64,000 nucleotides of DNA from Mallotus nudiflorus. Lineage: Eukaryota > Streptophyta > Magnoliopsida > Malpighiales > Euphorbiaceae. The stretch lies in NCBI GenBank assembly GCA_947683625.1, contig CANTUR010000383.1, positions 3,692,501-3,756,500 of the forward strand, in the 5' to 3' direction. The translations under genes were made by a program, and so were the position numbers. Shown piece after piece: positions 24,066 to 34,750 of the stretch. Position 1 is the stretch's first letter. Each line of letters starts with the position of its first letter. Under the pieces are notes generated by a model. It was not told where the DNA came from and did not search any database. It saw only the letters and a program-made list of their open reading frames with translations.

Positions 24066-27000
24066 TTCCCACAGCAGTCGATTGCTAGTGCAGCACCCGT
24101 GCCATTTCAGTTACCACCAGCCCAGCATCAGAGTTCCACTCAGTTTGTTCCACAGCAAAGTCGTGGTAGAGGTACTAGAGGAGGTGCCAGAGGTGTTGGC
24201 CAGGCTTCTTCCAGTCAGTAGGGAGGTCGAGGTCAGGCCAGAGTCTTCCATCTGACTCAACAGGATGCTCAGGCATCTAATGCAGTCGTGGCAGGTATTG
24301 TTTTTGTTTGTTACCTGGATGCTTGGGTTTTGTTTGATCCGGGTGCCACGCATTCGTTTGTTTCTCCTATTTTTGCTTCTAAATCTTATTGGCAAGCTTC
24401 GAGGATGGCTTTTCCTTTGTCTGTTGCCACTCCTCTGAGCGATTCCTTGGACGTCGATATTGTTCTTTCTGGTTGTCCAGTTCTCGTGGGAGATAGAGAA
24501 TTACCCGCTGATTTGATTTTGTTGGATGTGATGGAGTTTGATGTTATTTTGGGAATGGATTGGTTATCTCAGCACTTTGTCGTGGTAGATTGCAGGAATA
24601 AGGAGGTGACTTTCAGAATTCCTGGTGAAGTAGATTTTAAGTTTGTTGGTGATAGGAGTTCAGCACCTCAGAATCTTATTTCTGCTATTACGGCTAGGAA
24701 GTTGTTGAAGAAGGGATGCCAGGGATATTTGGCATTGGTCAGGGATACGTCATTGGAGAAGTTGTCACTCACAAATGTTCCGGTTGCTTGTGAGTTTCCT
24801 GATGTTTTTCCCGAGGAGTTGCCAGGTTTACCACCTCATAGAGAGATTGAGTTCTGTATAGATGTGGTTCCAGGTACTACTCCTATATCTATGCCACCCT
24901 ATCGTATGGCTGCTGCAGAGTTGAGAGAGTTGAAGGAGCAGTTGCAAGAGTTGTTGGATAAAGGTTTTATCAGACCTAGTGTTTCTCCTTGGGGTGCACC
25001 AGTCCTGTTTGTGAAGAAGAAGGATGGTACCCTGAGACTGTGCATTGACTACAGAGAGTTGAATAAGGTGACAGTGAAGAACAAGTATCCTCTCCCGAGG
25101 ATAGATGATTTGTTTGATCAACTACAGGGTGCACAGTTCTTTTCTAAGGTTGACTTGAGGTCGGGTTATCATCAGCTGCGGATTAGTGAGGTCGATGTTC
25201 CTAAGACAGCGTTCCGCACTAGATATGGCCATTATGAGTTTCTGGTGATGTCTTTTGGTTTGACTAATGCACCAGCAGCTTTTTATGGACCTGATGAACA
25301 GAGTATTCAGACCGTATGTGGATCAGTTTGTAGTAGTCTTCATTGATGATATACTGGTATATTCGAGGAGTATGGAAGAGCACGTATATCACTTGAGGAT
25401 TGTACTACAGACACTGAGAGATCATCAGCTTTATGCTAAATTCTCGAAGTGTGATTTCTGGATGGAGAGTGTTTCTTTTCTTGGACATGTAGTGTCTAGA
25501 GAAGGTATTCAGGTTGATCCACAGAAGATTGAGGCAGTATCTGAGTGGCCTAGACCTACTTCTGTTACGGAGATTCGGAGTTTTCTGGGTTTAGCCGGGT
25601 ATTATAGGCGGTTTGTGCAGGATTTTTCCAGAATTGCAGCGCCTATGACTCACTTGACTCAGAAGAATGTTAGATTCGAGTGGTCAGAAGCTTGTGAGAA
25701 TAGTTTTCAGTTATTGAAGGAGAAGTTGACCACAGCGCTAGTATTAGCTTTGCCTAATAGTGTGGATAAGTTCATGGTTTACTGTGATGCCTCTAGAATT
25801 GGTCTTGGTTGTGTGTTGATGCAGAATGGAAGGGTGATAGCCTATGCTTCGAGGCAGTTGAAGAAGCATGAGCAGAACTATCCCACACATGACCTAGAGA
25901 TGGCTGCAGTGATCTTTGCTTCGAAGATTTGGAGACATTATTTGTACGGGGTGACTTGTGAGATATTTACTGATCACAAGAGCCTTAAGTACATTTTCCA
26001 GCAGAGAGATTTGAATTTGAGGCAGAGAAGATGGTTGGAACTGTTAAAGGATTATGATTGCGAGATTCTTTACCATCCGGGTAAAGCTAATGTTGTAGCA
26101 GATGCCTTGAGTAGGAAGTCCTCAGGTAGTCTTGCTCACATCGGTGTTGAGAGGAGGCCATTGATCCAGGAATTGCATTTGTTGGTAGATCAAGGTCTGA
26201 TGATGAAGATCAGTAGATCAGGTGGACTGTTAGCTCAGTTTAAAGTGCGATCTGTACTGAGGGATAGGATTAAAGCAGCTCAGAGCCGAGATCCTATTCT
26301 AGAAGAGCTTGCAGAGAATGTCAGATCAGGGAAGTTCACTGATTTCACACTTGATGATGATGGTGTGTTGTGGATCAGTGGTAGATTGTGTGTTCCAGAC
26401 GTGGATGACTTGAGAGAGGAGATTTTAGAGGAAGCACATTCTACAGCCTACAGCGTTCATCCGGGTGTTACTAAGATGTACCACAGTATCAGAGATCTAT
26501 ACTGGTGGGATGGATTGAAGAAGGATGTCGCTGATTATGTTGCTAAGTGCTTGACGTGTCAACAAGTGAAAGCCGAACATCAGAAGCCTTCTGGGAAGCT
26601 TCAGCCTCTTCCTATTCCTGAGTGGAAGTGGGAAAGGATAGCTATGGATTTTGTGGTCGATTTACCTCGTTCGAAGGATGGATACGATTCCATCTGGGTG
26701 ATTGTAGATAGATTGACAAAGTCTGCACATTTCTTGCCTGTGAAAGCCACATATTCAGTTGCTAGATTGGCGAAGTTGTATGTGAAGCATATTGTGTGCC
26801 TTCATGGAGTACCTGTGTCCATTGTGTCAGATAGAGGTTCGGTGTTTACTTCTCGTTTTTGGCAGAAGTTGTAAGAAGCGATGGGCACTAGGTTGGATTT
26901 CAGTACTGCTTTTCATCCTCAGACAGATGGTCAGTCTGAGAGGACGATCCAGACACTGGAAGATATGTTGAGGATGTGTGTCTTGGATTTGGGAGGTAGC

Positions 27001-27687
27001 TGGGATGATCATTTATCACTTATTGAGTTTGCATATAATAACAGCTACCATAGCAGTATTGGTATGGCACCGTATGAGGCGTTGTATGGAAGGAAGTGTA
27101 GATCCCCGTTGAGTTGGGATGAGATTGGTGAGAGAGCTTTGACTGGACCAGAGATGGTTCAGGATGCTGCAGAGAAAGTTGTCGTGATCAAGCGCAGATT
27201 AGAGACCGCAGTTAGTAGACAGAAGAGTTATGCGGATCCTAAGCGCAGAGATGTGGAGTTTCAGGTTGGAGATTTCATTTTTCTGAAGGTATCTCCGATG
27301 AAGGGTGTGATGAGATTTGGTAGGAAGGGTAAGTTAGCACCGAGATACATTGGACCGTTTGAGATTCTGGAGAGAGTTGGCACTGTTGCATATCGGTTGG
27401 ATTTGCCTCCGAGTATGTCACAGGTGCATCCAGTATTTCATATCTCGATGTTGAGGAAGTATATCTCAGACCCTTCACACGTGTTGCAACCTGATAGTGT
27501 GGAAGTGAGTAAAGATTTGACGTTTGTGAAAGAACCTGTGGCGATCGTTGATCATCAAGTTCGACAGTTGCGATCGAAGCAGATTCCGATGGTCAAGGTT
27601 CTGTGGCGTAGCGACAGAGTCGAGGAGCATACGTGGGAGACTGAAGCTGAGATGCGAGCTTCTTACCCGTATCTCTTTCCTTCTTGA
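24066..27687 (+). pseudogene. pol: Element 1 pol: protease, RT, RNase H, integrase, chromodomain-like tail
   Basis: Protease motif DPGATHSF (near 24337), RT with LCIDYRELNKVTVKNKYPLP and FIDDILVYS (near 25340), RNase H with VYCDAS, the integrase zinc region and DDE core (HPQTDGQSERT), then a tail resembling a chromodomain and ending at 27687. Breaks are TAG at 24219-24221, an extra T in a T-run at 25280-25284 that shifts the frame inside RT, and TAA at 26872-26874 inside integrase. The three open pieces are 24288-25346, 25267-26874 and 26881-27687. DPG in place of DSG is shared in part with element 2 (NPG), suggesting the change predates both. Confidence 0.92.
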
Positions 27688-27723
27688 TCTTATCTTTTGG
27701 AATTCGGGGACGAATTCTTGTAA

Positions 27724-27734
27724 GGGGGGGAGAC
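27724..27734 (+). other. Element 1 polypurine tract
   Basis: GGGGGGGAGAC directly before the 3' LTR start TGTAATATCCCG. Confidence 0.9.
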
Positions 27735-30700
27735 TGTAATATCCCGTGTTTTTAAAAATATTTTTACACTGTACCGGGATATGCAGTGTTAATAAATTTT
27801 GAATATATGTGCGATATTTTTACGAGTTAATATGTATTTAAAATCTATTTTTAATTACTGTGTATTATTTTCAGTGTTTTACGTAAAATTTTCCCGAGAC
27901 TTGCATTTCCGGGGAAATTTTCACGTAAACAATGTATTATTAATTATTTTAAATGTATTTACAGACTTGCATGAACTCATGCGTATTTTTAAATTATTAA
28001 ATAAAGCCTGTGTGTGTATATTTATTTAATTAGGGTTTATTATTACCCTAATATTTTATTAAGTATTTATTTGTTTTATTGTTATTTAATTAATTTTATT
28101 TAGTATAAATTATTAAAATATTAAATTTTATGTGTGTGGTGTATATTTGATGTGTGTAATTTAATATTATTTTATTATATAGTGTAAAGTATATATATAT
28201 ACATATATACATTAAAATTTGTCAAATTACAAAAGAATTGGAAAATTACACATTTGCCCCCGAGTCTCCTTCTTCCTCCCGATCCTTCTCCTTGCCGTCC
28301 GGGCATCTGTCACGCCGTTTCTTCACTGTGGGTGTGCCGTCCGGTGTGCCACCGTCTTCCCTGACCAATTCCGCCGTCTGAGGAGGCCGTTTCCGGCGCC
28401 TGGAAGTCGATTTTGGTCGGAGAAGCCGAAAATCGATCCACCGTCGATCACGTCGATTTCGGCCACCGTCTTCAACACCGCCGGTCTCTTTCTTCTCCTT
28501 GAGCTCCGGTGAGTGTGATTCTAGCTTTGGTTTGAGCTAAAATGGTCTAGAATTGCTTAGGTTTCGATTTTGTCAATTTGGGCCTATTAGGGTTTTTGAT
28601 TTTTTTGAGCTTCGAATTGGATGATTCATGAAAACTTTCTTCACAAATGTTGTTCCTAGTAGCTCAATCTACATGTATGAATTTTTGTAGAATTTTTGGA
28701 GATTGTTTGGATTTTTGGGTATTTTTGAATATTTTAATATTATTTTCTAATTTTCGGAAATTAATTATTTAAATTATGAAATTGGAGTTTATGGTTAAAT
28801 TAGGTGTTGAAATGAATTATAGGAATTTATTTGGAATTTTTATGAATTTCCAAGTATTTATTTTGAATTATTGAAATTTATGTGATTTTGAGAAATTAGG
28901 TTAAATGTGTTTTTATTTGAATTTAATTGGTTAATTGAGTTTAATTATTGATATTATTGATAAATATGTTGAGAAAATTAATTTTGGATAATTGTATGAT
29001 TTTTGGTGAATTTTTGAAGTAATTTAAGTATATATATATATATAGGGGTATTTTGGTAATTTTACCCTAAATTGTCTAAAAATGTAATTTAATTGGTTTT
29101 AATATTTATTTAAGGTATAAAAATGATTTCTACAAAATATTTGGTATTTTTAACTAATTAAAACTATTTTTCGTGAATTATTTTCAATTATATATATAAT
29201 ATACGGTTTTTCTAATAAAATGAGTTTTAATCGGTTTTTACAGTGTTTTAAGGTTAATTATGTAATTTTTACCTATGAGATGTATTACTATGTTGTGAGG
29301 ATATTTTTGGTATATCTGAAATTATTCTGTGTTTGTGGACCCCGGTCGGTGGATTGTAGTCTAGAGTCCGATCGAGGGGTTATGGATTTGTGTTGAGCCT
29401 ATTTTTCGAAGTGTATTTCTTTGTAGGGTCGGATCTACTCTTTTGAGTAGAGAGACGTCCGTTTTACAGGGGAGGTTCTGCCGGATTTTCGGTAGAATTC
29501 TCGTAAAACGTGATGTCCAGTCGAACCCTAATTCTGTTTCCGTATTTTAATACTCTAGATTGAATTCTAGGATTTCTGTTAGGGTTTATTCTGATGTCGA
29601 TTATTTATTGCTTGTTTAGTTGCGCCGAGACCGAGGGCTAATGGACCAGGCCCGTCGGACCCGTCTCGTGGAGCGCATTAGGTGAGTTACTATACTATAT
29701 ATATATGCTTAGGATGCATAATTTAGAAATGCATGTTTTATGTTGATTAAATATGCATAAATAATTTGATTATTTCTTAAGTTTACATTAAGTATATTTT
29801 TGGTTTATTTTTGGTATATACTAAATTATATGCATATTTTATGAATAAAATATATTTAAAATGTTTTTAAATATATTTCCAGCTTAATTTATAATTTGAT
29901 TGAATGTATTTGATATATATATACTCGAAATATACCTAGTTTACTTTTGGTATATTTCCGGTATATATATATGGATTATATTGTTATTTCATTTACATTC
30001 ATGCATCATTTATTTTTGTGAATGAATGTTTTACATTATTAATGATGAAGGATATCAATAGAACGTGCTACTTAGTGGGCAGCACTAGGACCGAGTACGT
30101 ACCGGTACGCCTATAGTATTTAGGCTATATTACTAACTTATTTGTGGATATTGATTGATTATGATTATTGATATGTGTGAGATATGGTTTGGAGGTGTGA
30201 TTGCTGGAGCTCGGTTGACCAAGTGTCTCGGGGCCAATCACACTGGCAGTCAGACTGCTGGAGCTCGGTTGACTTAGTGTCTCGGGGCCAGTCTACTGTC
30301 CATATGGATTAAGTGGATATATTTGGATTAAGTGAGCCTGTATGGCTAGAGTGTTGTCTAACACTATTTTTGAGGTTGCGATATTCTAGGGTTCTATGTG
30401 ATCCTTCATAAAAGATGATTTTCAATAAAACATATAAAATGATTTTCTGCATTTGTGTGTATTTGCCTGTATATATATTAGATATATATATACTGTTGGT
30501 TGTATGCATTATCACTTAGTGTGTATGTATATATATTATAGTAATTCACTCAGTGAGGTCTGACTCCCCTCCGTTGACTATTTTTCAGGAGAGTCAACTT
30601 CTTCAGACCTCAGTAGCAGGTCGATACGTCGGATTTCTTCCGCCCCAACTTCTTTGTGTAAATTATCTACTTGAGTCTTATTTATTTTATCTAGACACTG

Positions 30701-30991
30701 CAGTAGTTGTGAATTAAAGTGTTGGATTTCATGTATTTTATTTTAAAGAAATGTATTATATTGAAACTGGATTTGTATTAAAAGAATTATTATATATGTG
30801 ATGAGATTTTGATTTAAATCCAGTTGATGTGGATAATATTATGATATTATGATTTTTATTTCCGCTGCATATTATACTGTTACTGTTATTATGGCATGAT
30901 TTATTTTATTTTTAGGCTTGCTACGGATTCCGGATTCGAAAGAATTTTTGTTCCCTAGCGCCGGTCATGGCCCCTGTTTTGGGTCGTGACA
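27735..30991 (+). repeat. Element 1 3' LTR
   Basis: 3257 bp, TG..CA, followed by target duplication ATTAT. Internal landmarks: inverted repeat ATATCCCG/CGGGATAT (27739-27746, 27775-27782), a near-palindrome ACGTAAAATTTTCCC / GGGGAAATTTTCACGT (27881-27926), a TATA-rich tract (28190-28210) and a GC-rich island (28255-28510). Two GT..AG pairs that look like introns follow (28509-29426 and 29682-30588). Hairpins CTACTC-TTTT-GAGTAG (29435-29450) and CGTTTTAC/GTAAAACG (29460-29510) lie just after the first putative acceptor. No coding sequence seen. Confidence 0.95.
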
Positions 30992-30996
30992 ATTAT

Positions 30997-31179
30997 TATT
31001 ATTATTATTATTTATGCATGAGTGTTGTGTATGTAGCCTTTATGCATGAATATTTATGTGTGTGGGCTAGTTTTTTTTTATTTTAATATTATAATAATTA
31101 TGGTTAATTAATTATAATAATATTAAAAATAATATCATAATTATAATAATATTATGATTTTTTTACTTTTTAATTTTAA

Positions 31180-31218
<39 letters not shown>

Positions 31219-31802
31219 TATGCATATATGTTATATGTGTGCGCGCCATTCTGCCATTTGCAATAATGGTTTGATTTTTTTTTTTCAATTAAATATCCAT
31301 TTTGCCATTTTGACTAGCGAAATGGGTGAGGTGGCCTTTGTATCTTTTGATTCTGCCATTTTGAATAGCAAAATTAATTTTTTTTTTTAAAAAAATCCAT
31401 AAATCGGAAATTTATTTTAAAACCAGTACAAAAAAACAATAAGTATCAAATTTTACCATAAAATGGCAAATGAGTGTCCAAACAGACCTTATATAATGGG
31501 GCCAATGCCTCTCCCATCCTTAATCTTCATTAGAAATAAATTTTATGAATTTAGATTATATATTATACCAAGCAACAGATAAATCAATTTTTTTTTTATT
31601 GATTAAGGTCGTAAATAGTGATGTGGCTATTCAAATAAAGATAATTTTTAATAAAATTATAATTTTATCCCTGTTTGGTTATATTATACATAATAAATTT
31701 TTTATTAATAATAAGGTTATATAATTTAAATTTTTATAATTATTGATGGGTATAATCTATTTTAAGAATTGAAAATTTAATGGAATTGAAATTTGCTACA
31801 TC

Positions 31803-31843
<41 letters not shown>

Positions 31844-31948
31844 GCTTGTGGATGGTAGCTCTCTTCATCAGTACTCAACTCCGTTTGACTCTACTTTCCA
31901 CATACGATCCCCTCATACCGTCTAGCCCATCCCTGTCAATTAATTTCC
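30997..31948. other. Intergenic AT-rich DNA with microsatellites
   Basis: No gene supported. ATT/TAA trinucleotide tracts at 30992-31012 and 31180-31220, and a TA tract at about 31805-31840. A block at about 31080-31160 closely matches 7836-7915 in the same orientation, so it is probably a duplication older than element 1. Confidence 0.55.
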
Positions 31949-32680
31949 ATGGTAGGTTGTTGTCACATTAATACGGTATCCTTACACAAATTTGCCATTT
32001 GCTTGACTTCTTCAACAAAGACCAGTGGTGCAATATTTTTTGGAGACGGACCTTACTCTATAGTTTCAAGCAATCTTCTTACCTATACACCTCTCATCCG
32101 CAATCCTGTGGCTGTAGGATTTGTTGCTGCAGTCGACACTAGTTCGAGTGACTACTACATTGGACTTAAGTCCATCAGAGTAGGTGGAAAAGAAATTAAA
32201 TTGAACAAGACTCTGCTGTCCATCAACGAGGAAGGCAAGGGAGGAACCAGGCTCAGCACTGGCAAACCTTACACAGTCTTGCACACTTCTATATATAAAG
32301 CTCTTCTTAAAGCTTTTGTGAAGCAGATCAATTTGATCCCTGAGGTTGAACCACCATTTGGAGCATGCTTCCCATCGGATTCAATTGGTAGCGACGAATT
32401 TGGACCGAATGTGCCTTGGATTGATCTAGTGTTGCAAAGTGAAGGCAATATGTATTGGCGGATAATGGGGGCAAATTCAATGGTGAAAATAAATCATGTT
32501 TTGACGTGTTTGGCATTTGTTGATGGTGGATCAAACCCTGATACCTCCATTATCATTGGCGGGCATCAACTAGAAGACAATCTACTTGAGTTTGATCTAG
32601 CTTCTTCAAGACTTGGTTTTAGTTCTTCTCTTCTTACCAGGCACACAACCTGCTCCAACTTAACTTCTAACCCTTTCTAA
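31949..32680 (+). pseudogene. Truncated EDGP-like gene (C-terminal half)
   Basis: An open frame of 243 codons encodes only the C-terminal half of a basic 7S globulin-like protein. Homology starts abruptly at about 31985 with KFAICLTS, which aligns with KFAMCLPS near residue 206 of the gene at 3654, and runs to the natural end (NPF, stop at 32680). Conserved landmarks are IFFGDGPY, KSIRVGGKEI, LSTGKPYT (again no second catalytic Asp), MGANSMV and EFDLASSRLGF. The N-terminal half with signal peptide, Asp site and Cys-rich insert is absent upstream, where there is only a TA tract and unrelated sequence. The ATG at 31949 lies in non-homologous sequence. It resembles EDGP/7S globulins proper more than its three neighbours do. 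Probably a gene fragment, though the open frame is intact. Confidence 0.8.
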
Positions 32681-33363
32681 AGGTCTTTTCATGTACCAAG
32701 TTGGATGTGGTATAAGCAGATAATTATAAAAAAAAATGATCATGGTATTTCTCTAAAGAATTACGATCGCATATAAAGTACGTTGCGAATTGTGATAAAT
32801 TACTTTTTAGGTTTCTAAAAATTATCATATCAGTTCTTATAAAAAAAAAAATTCACGGAGAGGTTATTTTTAAGATTTTACCATTACAATTTACTGTGAG
32901 TTATAACATCCAATATTTTTCTTCTTCTTCTCCAAATTATAATAATTGTCTTTTGCTTGGAATCTAGTGCATTTTGAGATCAGTTCCATGTATCTAAAGA
33001 TAATGATCTAGATCATGTGTCAGCTGTTAGAATTGAACACTGCAATATGTTTTAAGATTTCTTTTTTCTCTTCTATTTTCTTTGGACATCAAATAAATAA
33101 AAGATGGTTAATTTGCTAGCATGTGCCTGTACAAATAAAGAAAAATATTTTTTCCAAGTCAACCAAGGATAACAGGAATAGAATATGATCATGTTGTTAT
33201 TATACAGTAGTATCGATGTTTAATGAATTAAAAGGTTAAATTAATAAAATTTAATATTTTATTAAAAATAATTGAAATTAAATTTTAAATACTAGTTTGA
33301 TATTTCAAATGAATTATTATGAAATTTCTTCTTGAAAAGGACCTAGAATTGCAGTTCAATTTT
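32681..33363. other. Spacer between gene fragment and its partial duplicate
   Basis: AT-rich sequence; no gene, repeat or RNA recognised. Confidence 0.5.
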
Positions 33364-33897
33364 ACTAGTTCGAGTGACTACTACATTAGAGTTAAGTGCA
33401 TCAGAGTGGGTGGAAAAGAAATTAAATTGAACAAGACTCTGCTCTCCATCAACGACGAAGGCAAGGGAGGAACCAGGCTCAGCACTCTCAAACCTTAGAG
33501 AGTCTTGCACACTTCTATATATAGACCTCTTGTTAAAGCTTTCGTGAAGCAGATGAATTTGGTCCCTCAGGTTGAACCACCATTTGGAGTATGCTTCCCA
33601 TCAGATTTTCATTTGGTAGCAACGAATTTGGACTGAATGTGCCTTCGATTGATCTAGTGTTGGAAAGTCAGGGCAATGTTGTATTGGAGGATATTGGGTG
33701 CAAATTCAATAGTGAAAGTAAATAATGCTTTGACGTGTTTGGCATTTATTGATGGTGGATCAAACCCTGATACCTCCATTATCATTGGGGCATCAACTAG
33801 AAGACAATCTTCTCCAGTTTGATCTTTCTTTCTCTGAGACTTGGTTTCAACTCTTCTCCACTTACTAGGAACACAACCTGCTCCAACTTAATTTCTC
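33364..33897 (+). pseudogene. Decayed partial duplicate of the EDGP-like fragment
   Basis: Closely similar to 32138-32670, starting at ACTAGTTCGAGTGACTACTA and ending near ACACAACCTGCTCCAACTTA. It has no usable frame. A stop replaces the PYT codons near 33497, two extra bases near 33606 shift the frame, and two bases are missing near 33788 before GGGCATCAACTAGAAGA. Together with 31949-32680 it shows that this gene fragment was duplicated locally after losing its 5' half, or that both lost it independently. Confidence 0.85.
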
Positions 33898-34249
33898 AGA
33901 TAAGGATAAGGTGAAAAAGATAGCCAGGCAATCCATGATCAGGGTGTTTAGTCCATTCAAATGCTCTGTAATTTGCTTTTGGCAGTTTTTTTTTTTTCTT
34001 TCTTATGCAAGGGGATGTCTATGGCTGGCCTTGGCAGTTTAATTACTTCTCAGTCTTCTGCTAATTTTTGACAGGTTAGAGCGACTACATTCTGCTAATT
34101 TTTGACATGTAGGGGGGATTCGTGTCGCGGGTACCGCAACAAAACAAAACAAAAAAAAGTTTGTTCCTTTTTTACACAGGGGAGCCATCTAGGGGAATTT
34201 TAGTAAATTTACGGCTGTCACGACAGAAATCATTACCATTAAAATAAGT
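33898..34249. other. Intergenic DNA
   Basis: No gene, RNA or repeat recognised apart from a poly-T tract (about 33987-34000) and an A-rich CAAAACAAAACAAAA stretch at 34140-34155. Confidence 0.45.
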
Positions 34250-34402
34250 TTCAATTACTATTTACCCCATGAGATTTGATGTATTATATTAAGTGACCCT
34301 TCATTTTTAAAAATTATATTTATTCGTCCTTCATTGTTCGAAAAATAAATTAAATAGTCTTGTTATTATTTTTTATCAAATAGCCGTTAAATAGTATAAA
34401 AT

Positions 34403-34641
34403 TGTAATGACCCTTTATTTTAAATTAAAAAAATATATATTTTATAATATGCAATGTTAATAAAATTTTAAATTTTATATATTATAATTATTTGTGACTA
34501 ATATTTATTTATTTTACATTAAATATTTTTATTATGTAAAAAATTTATTTGGAAGTTTTATTATTTAAAAATATTAAATTTATTATTATTACTATTATCA
34601 TTTTTATTTTTTTTATTATTATTATTATTTTAAGATGTTAA

Positions 34642-34674
<33 letters not shown>

Positions 34675-34715
34675 CATTATTATTATCATTATTATTATTA
34701 TTGTTAGTAGTATTG

Positions 34716-34750
<35 letters not shown>

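Larger units (their letters stand above)
8019..30991 (+). mobile_element. Ty3/gypsy element 1 (chromovirus-like), split by element 2
   Basis: Full-length element, about 11.5 kb without the insertion. Its 5' LTR is in two parts (8019-10900 and 22383-22746), the interior is 22747-27734 and the 3' LTR is 27735-30991. LTRs start TGTAATATCCCG and end TGACA. Flanking target duplications ATTAT (8014-8018 and 30992-30996) confirm the boundaries. Gene order gag, protease, RT, RNase H, integrase, chromodomain-like tail, with very long LTRs, fits the Tekay/Del group of chromoviruses. The 5' LTR is interrupted after 10900 by element 2, so transcription from it should be blocked. Several stops and one frameshift disable gag-pol. 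Confidence 0.95.
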
